Below are positions 11,624 to 20,277 of a DNA stretch of 64,000 nt, piece after piece (position 1 is the stretch's first letter; every line of letters begins with the position of its first letter). The notes beneath the pieces are model-generated. The model saw only the letters and a list, made by a program, of their open reading frames with translations. It ran no database searches and was not told where the DNA came from. Source of the DNA: Pseudoclavibacter terrae (GTDB lineage Bacteria > Actinomycetota > Actinomycetes > Actinomycetales > Microbacteriaceae); the NCBI RefSeq assembly GCF_008831075.1, contig NZ_WBJX01000001.1, positions 752,505 through 816,504 of the forward strand, in the 5' to 3' direction. A program made the position numbers and the translations under genes.

Positions 11624-11664
11624 ACCGCCCACGCCACCTCCATCACAGGAAACAACGGAGTTTC

Positions 11665-12669
11665 ATGTCAAAGACACCCAGATCAACGCTCCGACGCGTC
11701 ATCAACGTCGTCGTCGGAGCCTGCGCCGTGGCGATCGTCGCCTCGGCCACGGCGCTGTCCATCAGCCGCTCATCCGCGGCCGAGGACGTCAGCGCGAACC
11801 TCACGCTCATCGCGCCCGCCGGCCCCGGTGGCGGCTGGGACGGGTTCGCGCGCGAGCAGCAGCAGGCACTCCGCGCGACCGGCCTCGTCGGCAACGTGCA
11901 GGTCGTCAACATCCCGGGTGCCGCCGGAACCATCGGGCTCGGGACCTTCACGACGATGACGGGCCGCAGTGACACCCTCCTCGTGACCGGGTCAGGCATG
12001 ACCGGCGGAATCGCGCTCAACGACTCACCGGTCGGCTTCGACGACGTCCGGCCGGTTGCGAAGTTCGCGGAGGACTACGACGTGATCATCGTGCCGGCCG
12101 ACTCCCCGTACACGACCCTCGAGGAGCTCGTGGATGCGTGGGCCGCCGACCCGAAGGCCATCCCGTGGTCGGGAGGGTCCGCCGGCACCATCGACCACCT
12201 CCTCATCGCCGAGCTCGCGCAGGCCGCCGGCATCCCACCGGCGGAGCTGACCTACATCCCGAAGTCCGGTGGTGGCGAGGCGATCCAAGCGCTGCTGAAC
12301 GGAACGGTGGATGCGGTCGCGACCGGCTACAACGACGTCTCCGACCAGATCGAGGCCGGCCGAGTGCGAGCGCTCGCGGTCAGCGGGGCGGAGGAGCTGG
12401 AAGGCGTGGACATCCCGACGATCATGTCGCAGGGCTATGACGTCGAGGTCGCCAACTGGCGCGGACTGCTCGCCGCCCCCGGGGTGAGCGACGAGGCCTT
12501 CCAGCAGCAGCTCGAGATCTTCAGCGAGCTGCGGGAGAGCGACGAGTGGCAGGAAGTGCTGACTCGACTGAGCTGGGAGGACTCCTGGCTGACAGGGCCG
12601 GAACTCGACGCCTTCCTCGTCGAGGACATGGCCCGAACCGAGGCACTGCTTGAGGAGCTGGGACTGTGA
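11665..12669 (+). CDS. tctC: Tripartite tricarboxylate transporter, substrate-binding protein (TctC family)
   Basis: This 334-aa extracytoplasmic binding protein feeds the TctAB permease. A basic N-terminus and a hydrophobic segment (about residues 12-32) form a signal peptide or anchor. The mature part begins with LTLIAPAGPGGGWDGFARE, the usual TctC opening with the glycine-rich ligand loop. GGAG precedes the ATG. It starts 41 bases after the aconitase stop and its TGA overlaps the tctB start. TctC proteins bind citrate-like acids in general but the family is broad; the adjacent aconitase supports a tricarboxylate. Confidence 0.9.
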   Translation: MSKTPRSTLRRVINVVVGACAVAIVASATALSISRSSAAEDVSANLTLIAPAGPGGGWDGFAREQQQALRATGLVGNVQVVNIPGAAGTIGLGTFTTMTGRSDTLLVTGSGMTGGIALNDSPVGFDDVRPVAKFAEDYDVIIVPADSPYTTLEELVDAWAADPKAIPWSGGSAGTIDHLLIAELAQAAGIPPAELTYIPKSGGGEAIQALLNGTVDAVATGYNDVSDQIEAGRVRALAVSGAEELEGVDIPTIMSQGYDVEVANWRGLLAAPGVSDEAFQQQLEIFSELRESDEWQEVLTRLSWEDSWLTGPELDAFLVEDMARTEALLEELGL

Positions 12670-13244
12670 CCGCACACACCGAGACGCATCTCGACGACGT
12701 CGACACCGGGGGCGCCAAGCAGAGCTGGTGGACCGGCCGGTCCGGGCTCATCTTCCCCGGCATCCTGGCGGCCTTCGCCAGCTACCTCCTCTACGGCCAG
12801 CTGACCATGGACGTCGCTCCCGATACGGACCCGCCCGGCCCCGGGTTCTTCCCCGGCGCGATCATCGCGCTCCTGTACCTGTTCGCCGTGCTGCTGGCGA
12901 TCGGCATCATCCGGAAGCCGCAGCTGCCAGAGGACGTGCACAGCGACCTGCGCACCGCCGAGATCAGCGTGCTCGGCCAGGGCGGTCCGCGCTGGTACAG
13001 CGACTGGTCTCGCGTCGCGTGGGCGGTCGGCGGGTTCGTCGCCTTCATCCTGCTGCTGCAGCCGCTCGGCTGGATCATCGCGGCCGGCCTGCTGTTCTGG
13101 ACCATGGCGCGAGCGTTCGCGTCACCCACCCCGCTGCGGGACATCCTCGTCTCGCTCACCTTCTCATCAGTGCTGTACCTGCTGTTCGCCGGGCTCCTCT
13201 CGGTGAACCTGCCAGCCGGATCGATCTTCGGCGGAGGGATCTGA
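12666..13244 (+). CDS. tctB: Tripartite tricarboxylate transporter small membrane subunit (TctB)
   Basis: This 192-aa protein has about four membrane segments and is the small subunit of the TctABC importer. It follows the usual TctB plan: a first helix (GLIFPGILAAFASYLLYGQ), a loop with PGPGFFPGAIIALLYL, then later helices around residues 115-175. It starts with GTG inside the tctC stop (4-base overlap) and ends 1 base before tctA. That order is typical of this transporter. The N-terminal ~25 residues are polar and cytoplasmic. Confidence 0.88.
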   Translation: MTAHTETHLDDVDTGGAKQSWWTGRSGLIFPGILAAFASYLLYGQLTMDVAPDTDPPGPGFFPGAIIALLYLFAVLLAIGIIRKPQLPEDVHSDLRTAEISVLGQGGPRWYSDWSRVAWAVGGFVAFILLLQPLGWIIAAGLLFWTMARAFASPTPLRDILVSLTFSSVLYLLFAGLLSVNLPAGSIFGGGI

Positions 13245-13245
13245 C

Positions 13246-14808
13246 ATGGACATCATCAACAGCCTCCTCGGCGGCTTCGAAGGGGCACTGACCCCGATCA
13301 ACCTCATGTGGGTGCTCATCGGCTGCCTCCTCGGCACCGCCGTCGGCGTCCTCCCCGGCCTCGGCTCGTCCATGGCGGTCGCGCTCCTGCTGCCGATGAC
13401 GTTCGCGCTCGACCCGACGGGGGCGTTCATCCTCTTCGCCGGCGTCTACTTCGGCGGCCTCTTCGGCGACTCGACGATGGCCATCCTCATGAACACTCCC
13501 GGCTCGTCGTCGGCGATCGCTTCGACGTTCGAGGGGCACGCTATGGCGAAGGCCGGGCGGGCGCCACAAGCACTCGCGACGGCCGCCATCGGGGCGTTCA
13601 TCGGCGGCTTCGTGTCGTCGATCGCGGTCGTCTTCCTCGCGCCGGCACTCGCGGAGCTCTCGTCGAACTTCGGGCCAGCCGAATACGTGGCGCTCGCGCT
13701 CTTCGCCTTCATCGCCACGTCGTCGATCGTCGCCGACTCCGTGGTCGCCGGACTCGCGAGCCTCACGCTCGGCCTCGGCATCTCCGTCATCGGCATCGAC
13801 TCGGTGACCGGCACCGAGCGCTTCACGGCTGGCGTGCCCGAGCTGTTCGACGGCATCTCGCTCGTCACGGTGACCGTCGCCGTGCTCGCGCTCGGCGAGG
13901 TCTTCCGCGTCGCCTCCCGGGCCCGCCGCGAACCGGCGAACGTCTCGATGATGTCGAGCCGCACGCCGCGCCTCTCCCGCGTCGAGTTCTTCAACGCGCT
14001 CCCGGCCTGGATCCGCGGCACCGGCATCGGCCTGCCCTTCGGCGTCATCCCGGTCGGCGGCTCCGAGGTGCCCACGTTCATGGCCTACACCCTGGAGAAG
14101 AAGATCGACAGCCGCCGGAAGGATCCCGAGTTCGGCAAAGGTGCCATCCGCGGTCTCGCCGCCCCGGAGGCGGCAGGCAACGCGACGACGGGTACCGCCA
14201 TGGCCTCGCTGCTCGCTCTCGGGCTGCCTGTCTCCTCGACCGCCGCGATCATGCTCGCGGCCTTCCAGCAGTACGGCATCCAGCCGGGGCCGCTGCTCTT
14301 CGAGCGGGCACCCGACCTCGTCTGGGGCCTGCTCGCGAGCTTCTTCATCGCCATGGTCGTGCTGCTGCTGCTCAACCTGCCGCTCGCACCGCTCTGGGCG
14401 AAGCTCGCCGACATCCCGAAGCAGTACCTCTACCCGGGTATCGCGGTGTTCTGCGCGATGGGCATCTTCGCGACGTCCGCGTCGATCTTCGACCTGTGGA
14501 TGCTCCTGCTGCTCGCCCTGCTCGGCTTCGCCATGCGCCGGTTCGGCATCCCGCTCGCGCCGCTCATGATCGGGATGGTGCTCGGGCCGCTCACGGAGAC
14601 GAATGTGCGGGACGCGCTCCTCAGCTCGGGCGGCGACTACTCGGTCTTCTTCTCGAGCCCCATCGCCGTCGCGCTCTACGTCGTCCTGGCCGGGGTCATC
14701 GCCTTCACGATCGTCGGGCGGGTGCGCTCGTACCGGCCGAAGAACGTCGAGTTCCAGACCACACGCGAGACGAACTTCGAGGTGTCCGGCAAGAAGCGCC
14801 GCGACTAG
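13246..14808 (+). CDS. tctA: Tripartite tricarboxylate transporter large permease (TctA)
   Basis: This is the 520-aa, roughly 12-segment main channel of the importer. The conserved early motif GVLPGLGSSMAVALLLP and the GDSTMAILMNTPGSSSA loop identify the TctA family. A second conserved region follows (GVIPVGGSEVPTF). The family uses the ion gradient rather than ATP. It is the last gene of the acn-tctCBA operon, and a compact hairpin follows the stop. Its substrate is inferred to be a tricarboxylate because of the aconitase upstream. Confidence 0.92.
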   Translation: MDIINSLLGGFEGALTPINLMWVLIGCLLGTAVGVLPGLGSSMAVALLLPMTFALDPTGAFILFAGVYFGGLFGDSTMAILMNTPGSSSAIASTFEGHAMAKAGRAPQALATAAIGAFIGGFVSSIAVVFLAPALAELSSNFGPAEYVALALFAFIATSSIVADSVVAGLASLTLGLGISVIGIDSVTGTERFTAGVPELFDGISLVTVTVAVLALGEVFRVASRARREPANVSMMSSRTPRLSRVEFFNALPAWIRGTGIGLPFGVIPVGGSEVPTFMAYTLEKKIDSRRKDPEFGKGAIRGLAAPEAAGNATTGTAMASLLALGLPVSSTAAIMLAAFQQYGIQPGPLLFERAPDLVWGLLASFFIAMVVLLLLNLPLAPLWAKLADIPKQYLYPGIAVFCAMGIFATSASIFDLWMLLLLALLGFAMRRFGIPLAPLMIGMVLGPLTETNVRDALLSSGGDYSVFFSSPIAVALYVVLAGVIAFTIVGRVRSYRPKNVEFQTTRETNFEVSGKKRRD

Positions 14809-14822
14809 CGCGTCGCGGGGAG

Positions 14823-14844
14823 GCCGGCAGCCCAGGCTGCCGGT
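14823..14844. terminator. Bidirectional terminator between tctA and a GntR gene
   Basis: The arms CCGGCAGCC (14824-14832) and GGCTGCCGG (14835-14843) form a tight hairpin followed by TCTTCTC. It lies between two convergent genes. Confidence 0.7.
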
Positions 14845-14848
14845 CTTC

Positions 14849-15523
14849 TCACGCGGTCGCCCACTCGCCCCGCACATGCCCGATGTGCCGCGCGACGATC
14901 TCCTGCATCCGCTCGCGGTCGCCGTCGAGGGCCGCCTCGATCATCTGCTCGTGCTCGAGGGTGGATGCGGTGAGCTGGCCGGCCTCGGCGAGCGGCACCA
15001 GGTTGTGGAGGCGGCTGCGCTCGCGGGCGCGACGCACGATCTGCACGAGCTCGGGGTTGCCGTGCAGGGTCAGGAACGCGGTGTGGAACTCGGTGTCGGC
15101 GGTGAGGTACGCCACCATGTCGTTGGCCTCCTCCGCTCGCTTCATCGCCTCCACGAGACGGCGGAGCGTTCGGATGCGCGTGGCGTCGTCGTCGCTGTGG
15201 AACTCGGCGATGTCGCCCATGACGGGCACTTCGAGCAGCAGGCGCACCTCCGCGAGGTTGTCGAGCTCGGCTCGCGTGACCTCCGTCACCCGGAACCCCG
15301 TGTTCGGGACGACCTCGACCATCCCGTCGCGCGCCAGGTCGAGCATCGCCTCGCGCACGGGGGTCGCCGACGAGTCGAAGCGGGCTGCCAGGGCGGGCGC
15401 CGAGTACACCTGTCCGGGAGCGAGATCTCCGCCGACGAGCGCCGCCCGCAGCTCCGCCGCCACCCGTTGTCGCACGGAATCTCGGCGACCCCCGCCGGAA
15501 GTGCTGGAGCCGGCCGAGCTCAT
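14849..15523 (-). CDS. GntR/FadR-family transcriptional regulator
   Basis: This is a 224-aa regulator with an N-terminal winged helix (LAARFDSSATPVREAMLDLARDGMV) and a C-terminal FCD domain (DTEFHTAFL, HEQMIEAAL). It is the last gene of a three-gene operon and overlaps the upstream reductase gene by 4 bases, so it is very likely the local repressor of that operon. The perfect palindrome at 17496-17509, in front of the first gene, is its best candidate operator. The inferred ligand is a proline or hydroxyproline breakdown product. Confidence 0.88.
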   Translation of the reverse strand: MSSAGSSTSGGGRRDSVRQRVAAELRAALVGGDLAPGQVYSAPALAARFDSSATPVREAMLDLARDGMVEVVPNTGFRVTEVTRAELDNLAEVRLLLEVPVMGDIAEFHSDDDATRIRTLRRLVEAMKRAEEANDMVAYLTADTEFHTAFLTLHGNPELVQIVRRARERSRLHNLVPLAEAGQLTASTLEHEQMIEAALDGDRERMQEIVARHIGHVRGEWATA

Positions 15524-16470
15524 TCTCGACGCCCGTCGGCGTCGGCGATCGCCTGCGCGAGCACGAGGTCCTCCCAGGACATGCCGGCGCTCTTGAACAC
15601 GACCGGGCGCTCGCCGAGAAGTCCGCGGTCGCCTCGCACGAGGTCACCCATCGGGATGAGGTCGTCGGCAGCGAGGTGCCCTTCGTCGATCGCCAGCACC
15701 ACGTCGCCGCACTCGCGGAGCGCCGCGCCGATCTCCTCGACGATCACGTCCGACCGCCCGAGCAGGGCCCCCGGCAGCTCGCGCGCGTCCGGCGAGTGCG
15801 AGCCCACGGCGACGACGACCGCGTCGTCGCGCACGACCTCGTCGTCGAACAGCGGAGTCGAGGCCGTCGTCGTGCAGAGGATGAGCCCAGCGGCACGAGT
15901 CGCGGCCGCGGCCTCCTCGCTGCCCGCCGCCAGGACCGCATCGAAGTCAGTGCCCGTCGTCACGCGCGCTGGGGAGCGGACCACCGAGGTGACGCTGCCG
16001 ACGCGGCGAGTGCCCTCGAGCACCGCGCGGACGGTGCGCACGTGCGCTCGGGCCTGCGGGCCCGCCCCGAACACGACGATGTCCAGCGTTCCGGAGTCAC
16101 GCTCGAGCGCATCCCTGATCGCGGCGACCGAGACCGCGGACGTGCGGATGTCGGTGAGCGCGGGCCCGTCGATGAGCGCGCGCGGGCTGAGCGTCGCAGA
16201 GTCGAACAGCACGTAGAGGCCCTGGATGCGCGCGAGGCCCCTCGCGGGGTTGTCGGGCGCGATCGTGAGCACCTTGATGCCGGTGCTCGTTGCCGTCTCC
16301 GCGGGCATGAGCAGGAACTCGCCGCCATCGAGCTGCTCGAAGATGCGTGCGTGGTCGGTCTCGGGACGCAAGCCGTCCGCGAGGGCACGGCGCAGCGCAT
16401 CCACGGCCGCCGTGGGCGTGAGCAGGGCCTCGACGTCGCTCGCCTCGAGGAATGGGATGCGCGCGCTCAT
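15520..16470 (-). CDS. Ornithine cyclodeaminase family protein, possible pyrroline-2-carboxylate reductase
   Basis: This 316-aa NAD(P)-dependent enzyme belongs to the ornithine cyclodeaminase/mu-crystallin family. A Rossmann motif VFGAGPQARAHVRTV lies near residue 130, and the substrate-side loop GIKVLTIAPDN is present. Members include ornithine cyclodeaminase, alanine dehydrogenase and pyrroline/piperideine-2-carboxylate reductases. Placed between a proline racemase-family enzyme and a GntR regulator with 4-base overlaps on both sides, a role in reducing pyrroline-2-carboxylate from hydroxyproline or D-proline breakdown is the best inference. Ornithine cyclodeaminase itself remains possible. 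Confidence 0.82.
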   Translation of the reverse strand: MSARIPFLEASDVEALLTPTAAVDALRRALADGLRPETDHARIFEQLDGGEFLLMPAETATSTGIKVLTIAPDNPARGLARIQGLYVLFDSATLSPRALIDGPALTDIRTSAVSVAAIRDALERDSGTLDIVVFGAGPQARAHVRTVRAVLEGTRRVGSVTSVVRSPARVTTGTDFDAVLAAGSEEAAAATRAAGLILCTTTASTPLFDDEVVRDDAVVVAVGSHSPDARELPGALLGRSDVIVEEIGAALRECGDVVLAIDEGHLAADDLIPMGDLVRGDRGLLGERPVVFKSAGMSWEDLVLAQAIADADGRRE

Positions 16471-17480
16471 CGCAGCACGAACCCGGGGGTCATGTCATCG
16501 CGAGGGTCGACCTCGAAGACGTGCTCCCCGGTCTTGTGGGCGATGCCGGAGACCTGGGTCGTCGTCGCCCGGTGCCCGGCCTCGACGCCTTCCGCCACGA
16601 CCCGCGCCAGGAACCGCGAGCCCACGATCGAGTCGTGCACCAGCTCTGCGCCGACGGGCAGCGTGCCGTCCTCGGTCAGCGTGGCGACCCGCGCGCACGT
16701 GCCAGACCCGCAGGGCGAGCGGTCGAGCTCTCCGTCGGCGAAGACGGTCGCGTTGCGCTGGTGCACGACGCCGTCCGCGCTGTGGTCCGAGTACAGGATC
16801 GTGCCGTAGATGCCGCTCAGGCGTCGGTCGCTCGGATGCTCGGCGTGCGCCGAGTCGTTCAGGAGCCACTTCACCTCGCGGCCGAACGCGATGACCTCGC
16901 TCACGTCCTCCGGCTCGATGGACAGCCCGACCGCGGTCGCGTCGACCTGCGCGTAGATGGCCCCTGCGAAGGTGATGTCGGCGAGCACTTCGCCGCGGGA
17001 CGTCTGCACGGGCACCCGTCGCGCGAGCACGTACCCGGGCACGTTGATGAAGTCTGCCCCGGTGACGGTGCCATCGACGGCTGTGTGGACGCGGGCCGTC
17101 ACGCGCCCCGAGGGGACGTCGATGATGACGTCCGTCGTCCCGCTCTCGTGGGCGGCCACGAGTCCGCTCTCGATCGCCCACACGCCGAGAGCGATCGTGC
17201 CGTGTCCGCAGGCCGTCGAGAAGCCGTCCTTGTGCCAGAAGAGCACCCCGAGGTGAGCGCCGGCGTCGTCCGGCTCGACGATGAATCCGCCGTACATGTC
17301 GGCGTGCCCTCGCGGTTCGAAGCAGAGGAGGCGACGGGCACGGTCGACCTCGGGGGAGGCTGCGGCGAAGACGCGCCTGCTGGCGACGTCATCGCCGTCG
17401 ATCGGGATGCCGAGGTCCGGGACGATCCGGAACGGCTCGCCGGCCGTGTGGTAGTCGATCGTCGCGATTCGTTCGCGCAT
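16467..17480 (-). CDS. Proline racemase family, probable 4-hydroxyproline 2-epimerase
   Basis: This 337-aa cofactor-free epimerase acts with two cysteines. Both are present: Cys91 in ACGHGTIALGV and Cys257 in SPCGSGTCAR. In dehydratases of this family (trans-3-hydroxyproline dehydratase) the second position is Thr, so racemase or epimerase activity is favoured. The DRSPCGSGT form is the one I associate with 4-hydroxyproline 2-epimerases. GGGGAGG precedes the ATG. It is the first gene of an operon with a reductase-type enzyme and a GntR regulator; no oxidase or dehydratase for later steps is visible nearby. Confidence 0.85.
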   Translation of the reverse strand: MRERIATIDYHTAGEPFRIVPDLGIPIDGDDVASRRVFAAASPEVDRARRLLCFEPRGHADMYGGFIVEPDDAGAHLGVLFWHKDGFSTACGHGTIALGVWAIESGLVAAHESGTTDVIIDVPSGRVTARVHTAVDGTVTGADFINVPGYVLARRVPVQTSRGEVLADITFAGAIYAQVDATAVGLSIEPEDVSEVIAFGREVKWLLNDSAHAEHPSDRRLSGIYGTILYSDHSADGVVHQRNATVFADGELDRSPCGSGTCARVATLTEDGTLPVGAELVHDSIVGSRFLARVVAEGVEAGHRATTTQVSGIAHKTGEHVFEVDPRDDMTPGFVLR

Positions 17481-17495
17481 GATGCCTCCCCGTCG

Positions 17496-17509
17496 ATTGC
17501 AATTGCAAT
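17496..17509. promoter_or_regulatory. Perfect palindrome, candidate GntR operator
   Basis: ATTGCAATTGCAAT is a perfect 14-bp palindrome 15 bases upstream of the epimerase start. It overlaps the region after the -10 candidate TAGTGT (17516-17511, reverse strand). Its position and symmetry fit a repressor site for the GntR protein of the operon. Confidence 0.55.
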
Positions 17510-17581
17510 AACACTACGCGGTGTCAGGCGCACGAGCGAGGGGTCTGACACGCGACGCGCACGTGCTTCGAAGTTGACCTA

Positions 17582-17593
17582 GAACATAGGTAC
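17582..17593. promoter_or_regulatory. SOS-box-like LexA site upstream of the Y-family polymerase
   Basis: GAAC-N4-GTAC differs by one base from the actinobacterial LexA core GAAC-N4-GTTC. It overlaps the -10 candidate TACGAT (17591-17596). DNA-damage control of the polymerase is inferred. Confidence 0.5.
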
Positions 17594-17605
17594 GATGGCG
17601 GGGTC

Positions 17606-18643
17606 ATGAACTCGTACCTGCTCCATGCCGACGCCGATGCGTTCTTCGCTTCGGTCGCCCTGCGGGATCGGCCAGAGCTCGCGGCCAAGCCCGTCGCCGC
17701 AGTGGCGCACCTCTTCATCGCGAGCGCCAACTACCCGGCCCGCGAGTACGGCATCCACGCGGGCATGCTCGTGACCGAAGCTCGAGAGCTGTGCCCGCGC
17801 ATCCTCCTCGTCGAGTCCTACCGGCAGGAGGTCGAGGCGGTGGGGGATGCGCTCTTCGCCCTCTTCGACTCGGTCGCCAAAGGCATCGAGCCCGGCTCCA
17901 TCGAGGAGGCGTTCCTCGATGTCGGAGCGACGATGCCAGAGGCAGCGCTCGAGGTGGCGCACGAGCTGCGACGGCGTGCCGCCACCGAGCTGCGCATCCC
18001 GGTCAGCGTCGGCATCGGCCGCACGAAGCTGATGGCGAAGCTCGCGTCACGCAACGCGAAGCCCGACGGGGTGCACGTCATCGACCCGGTGCGCGAACTC
18101 GAGCTGCGCACGGAGCTGCCCATCGGCGACGTCTGGGGCATCGGATCCCGCACCGAGGCGAGGCTCATCAAGCTGGGCGTCGCGCGCATCGGCGACGTCG
18201 ACGTCATCCCGCGCGACGAGCTGCTCCGCGTGTGCGGCACGGCCATGGCGAGACGGCTGTGGCGCATCCGCGCCGGCACGGACGAGGCCATGATCTCGCC
18301 CATCAGGCACCGAACGACGCTCACCTCCGAGTCGTCGACGTCCGGGTACGCCCGCGCGGATCGCACGCCCGTCGAGGTCGTCGAGGGCTGCGTCGAACGC
18401 GTCTGCCACCGCGCCACCCGCGCCGGCCTCAGCGCGACCGGCATCAAGCTGGAGCTGCGCCCGACCGGTCTCGGCCCCATTCGTGAGAAGTATCAGGGCA
18501 TCGACTCCAGCGCTTCGTTCGACGTGTGGATGCCCGTGGCCGAGCGGCTGCTCGTCGCCTCGAAGGCGACCGAGATCGAGTCGGCCAGCGTGACCCTCAC
18601 GGGCCTCCTGCCCGTCGAACTGGTGCAGCCGACGCTCTTCTGA
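17606..18643 (+). CDS. Y-family DNA polymerase (DinB/Pol IV-like)
   Basis: This 345-aa translesion polymerase begins with the catalytic motif HADADAFFAS (Asp9) and has the expected thumb/HhH region (WGIGSRTEARLIKLG) and little-finger domain. It ends with QPTLF, a good beta-clamp-binding motif at the extreme C-terminus. The second catalytic motif reads SIEEAFLDV (Glu100-Glu101), where family members normally have S-x-D-E. The usual Asp is replaced by Glu. The fingers region (FIASANYPAREYGIHAGM) is closer to UmuC/ImuB-like proteins than to classic Pol IV. A LexA-like box lies upstream. Activity with the altered acid is uncertain. Confidence 0.85.
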   Translation: MNSYLLHADADAFFASVALRDRPELAAKPVAAVAHLFIASANYPAREYGIHAGMLVTEARELCPRILLVESYRQEVEAVGDALFALFDSVAKGIEPGSIEEAFLDVGATMPEAALEVAHELRRRAATELRIPVSVGIGRTKLMAKLASRNAKPDGVHVIDPVRELELRTELPIGDVWGIGSRTEARLIKLGVARIGDVDVIPRDELLRVCGTAMARRLWRIRAGTDEAMISPIRHRTTLTSESSTSGYARADRTPVEVVEGCVERVCHRATRAGLSATGIKLELRPTGLGPIREKYQGIDSSASFDVWMPVAERLLVASKATEIESASVTLTGLLPVELVQPTLF

Positions 18644-18735
18644 GGCCTCCGCGCGGTTTCGTCCGCCCGCCACCCTGCCTCTACGCTGAACTGCAGATCG
18701 CGGGATGCGCGAGCGGACGAGACGAGGAGCCCACG

Positions 18736-19932
18736 ATGAGCAGCACCGTCGAGCCGCGCGAGGGCATCCTGCGCCCCGTCTCTGCCGGCGTCGTGTCGGC
18801 GCTCGTCGCGTTCACGAGCTCGTTCATCGTCGTGCTGACCGGCCTGACCGCCGTCGGCGCCAGCGCAGACCAGGCGTCGAGCGGGCTCCTCGCGGTGAGC
18901 GTCACCATGGGCCTCGGCTGCATCCTCCTCGCGACCTGGACCCGCCAGCCCATCACGGTCGCCTGGTCCACGCCGGGAGCGGCGCTGCTCGCGGCGACGG
19001 GCACGCTCGAGGGCGGGTGGCCCGTCGCCGTCGGCGCGTTCCTCGTCACGGGCATCCTCATCATCGTCACGGGCCTCATCCCGCAGCTCGGCGCCGTGGT
19101 GGCGCGGATCCCCGTCTCCGTCGCCCAGGCCATGCTCGCGGGGGTGCTGTTCCAGCTCTGCCTCGGCCCGATCACCGGCATGGCCGAGAACCCGCTCGCC
19201 GTGGCGCCGGTCGTCGTCGCCTGGCTGCTCGCGCTGCGCTTCCTGCCGCGCTGGGCCGCGCCCATCGCGTTCCTCGTCGCCGCGATCGTCATCGGCGTGC
19301 ACATCGTTGCCTCCGGGGCGACGATCGACGCTGCCGACCTGGCGCCGCGCATCCAGTTCACGGCACCAGAGCTCTCCGTCACCGGGATGATCGGCATCGC
19401 GCTGCCCCTGTACCTCGTGACGATGGCGTCCCAGAACGTGCCGGGCGTCGCCGTCATGAAGGGCCTCGGCTACGAGGTCCCCTGGCGTCGCTCACTCCTC
19501 GTGACGGGCATCGGCACCGTCGCTGGAGCCCCGGCAGGAGGGCACGCCATCAATCTCGCCGCCATCAGCGCCGCCCTCGCGGCCGGCCCGGAGGCCGGGG
19601 AGGACCGTTCGCGCCGGTGGATCGCCAGCGTCACCAACGGGGTCGTCGTCATAGTCCTCGGCGTCGCGTCCGCTGCGTTCGGCGCGCTGGTGCTCCTCGC
19701 CCCGGCCGGTGTCATCGCCGCCGTCGCCGGACTCGCGCTGATCGGCACGCTCGCCTCCTCGCTCAAGGCCGCCCTCGCCGAGACCGGGGAACTCGTGCCG
19801 GCCGTCGTCGCGTTCGCGACCGCCGCGTCCGGCATCGCCATCGGGGGTATCAGCGCGGCCTTCTGGGCGCTGGTCGCCGGCCTCGTCGTGCGCTTCGTCG
19901 TGCGCCCGCGTCGTGCGCCCGCCCAGAGCTGA
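18736..19932 (+). CDS. Benzoate/H+ symporter family protein (BenE-like)
   Basis: This 398-aa polytopic membrane protein has about 12 hydrophobic segments and matches the BenE family in length and layout. It contains WSTPGAALLAATG and the late motif APAGGHAINLAAISAAL, which are typical of that family. The ATG at 18736 is preceded by GACGAGGAG at good spacing; the longer open frame overlaps dinB and is unlikely. BenE proteins are named for benzoate import, but no benzoate-degradation genes are nearby, so the substrate is open. Confidence 0.85.
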   Translation: MSSTVEPREGILRPVSAGVVSALVAFTSSFIVVLTGLTAVGASADQASSGLLAVSVTMGLGCILLATWTRQPITVAWSTPGAALLAATGTLEGGWPVAVGAFLVTGILIIVTGLIPQLGAVVARIPVSVAQAMLAGVLFQLCLGPITGMAENPLAVAPVVVAWLLALRFLPRWAAPIAFLVAAIVIGVHIVASGATIDAADLAPRIQFTAPELSVTGMIGIALPLYLVTMASQNVPGVAVMKGLGYEVPWRRSLLVTGIGTVAGAPAGGHAINLAAISAALAAGPEAGEDRSRRWIASVTNGVVVIVLGVASAAFGALVLLAPAGVIAAVAGLALIGTLASSLKAALAETGELVPAVVAFATAASGIAIGGISAAFWALVAGLVVRFVVRPRRAPAQS

Positions 19933-20004
19933 GTTGGGGTCGCCACGACCGTGGAATGACGACCAGAAGTCCGCCGCTGACTGGTGCCGACCGGGGCGAA
20001 GTGC

Positions 20005-20277
20005 TCAGTCGTTGCGCGGCGCGGTGAGCCTCACGACCACGAGGAAGACGGCGAGCGCGGCGACCGCACCCACGATCGCGGAGGTCCAGTTCGGCAGGGA
20101 GAAGGGGTCGCTCGTGCTGCTCCAGAAGAGCACGCTGCCGAGCCAGCCGCCGAAGAGCGCACCCAGCGCGCCGACGAAGAGCGGCGCAATCCAGTCGTCC
20201 CGACGGCGAGTCGGGAGGAAGCGCTTCGCGACCACCCCCGCGAGTAGGCCGATGGCGAGAAAGGCGAAGTAGCTCAC
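20005..20277 (-). CDS. Small membrane protein, GlsB/YeaQ/YmgE-like
   Basis: This 90-aa protein has three hydrophobic helices with glycine-rich packing (FLAIGLLAGVVAKRF, LFVGALGALFGGWLGSVLF, SAIVGAVAALAVFLVVV). It fits the transglycosylase-associated GlsB/YeaQ family of stress-linked membrane proteins, whose molecular role is unknown. The GTG start overlaps the TGA of the upstream cation transporter gene by 4 bases. It is the last gene of a seven-gene operon. Confidence 0.72.
   Translation of the reverse strand: MSYFAFLAIGLLAGVVAKRFLPTRRRDDWIAPLFVGALGALFGGWLGSVLFWSSTSDPFSLPNWTSAIVGAVAALAVFLVVVRLTAPRND

Noticed and set aside
13156..14877. A 573-codon frame opposite tctA
   Set aside because: Its composition (Arg, Asp and Glu repeats) is typical of a GC-rich shadow, and tctA explains the region.
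19943..19954. Terminator CCACG-AC-CGTGG after the BenE-like gene
   Set aside because: The stem has only five pairs with a 2-base loop and no T run; too weak to call.
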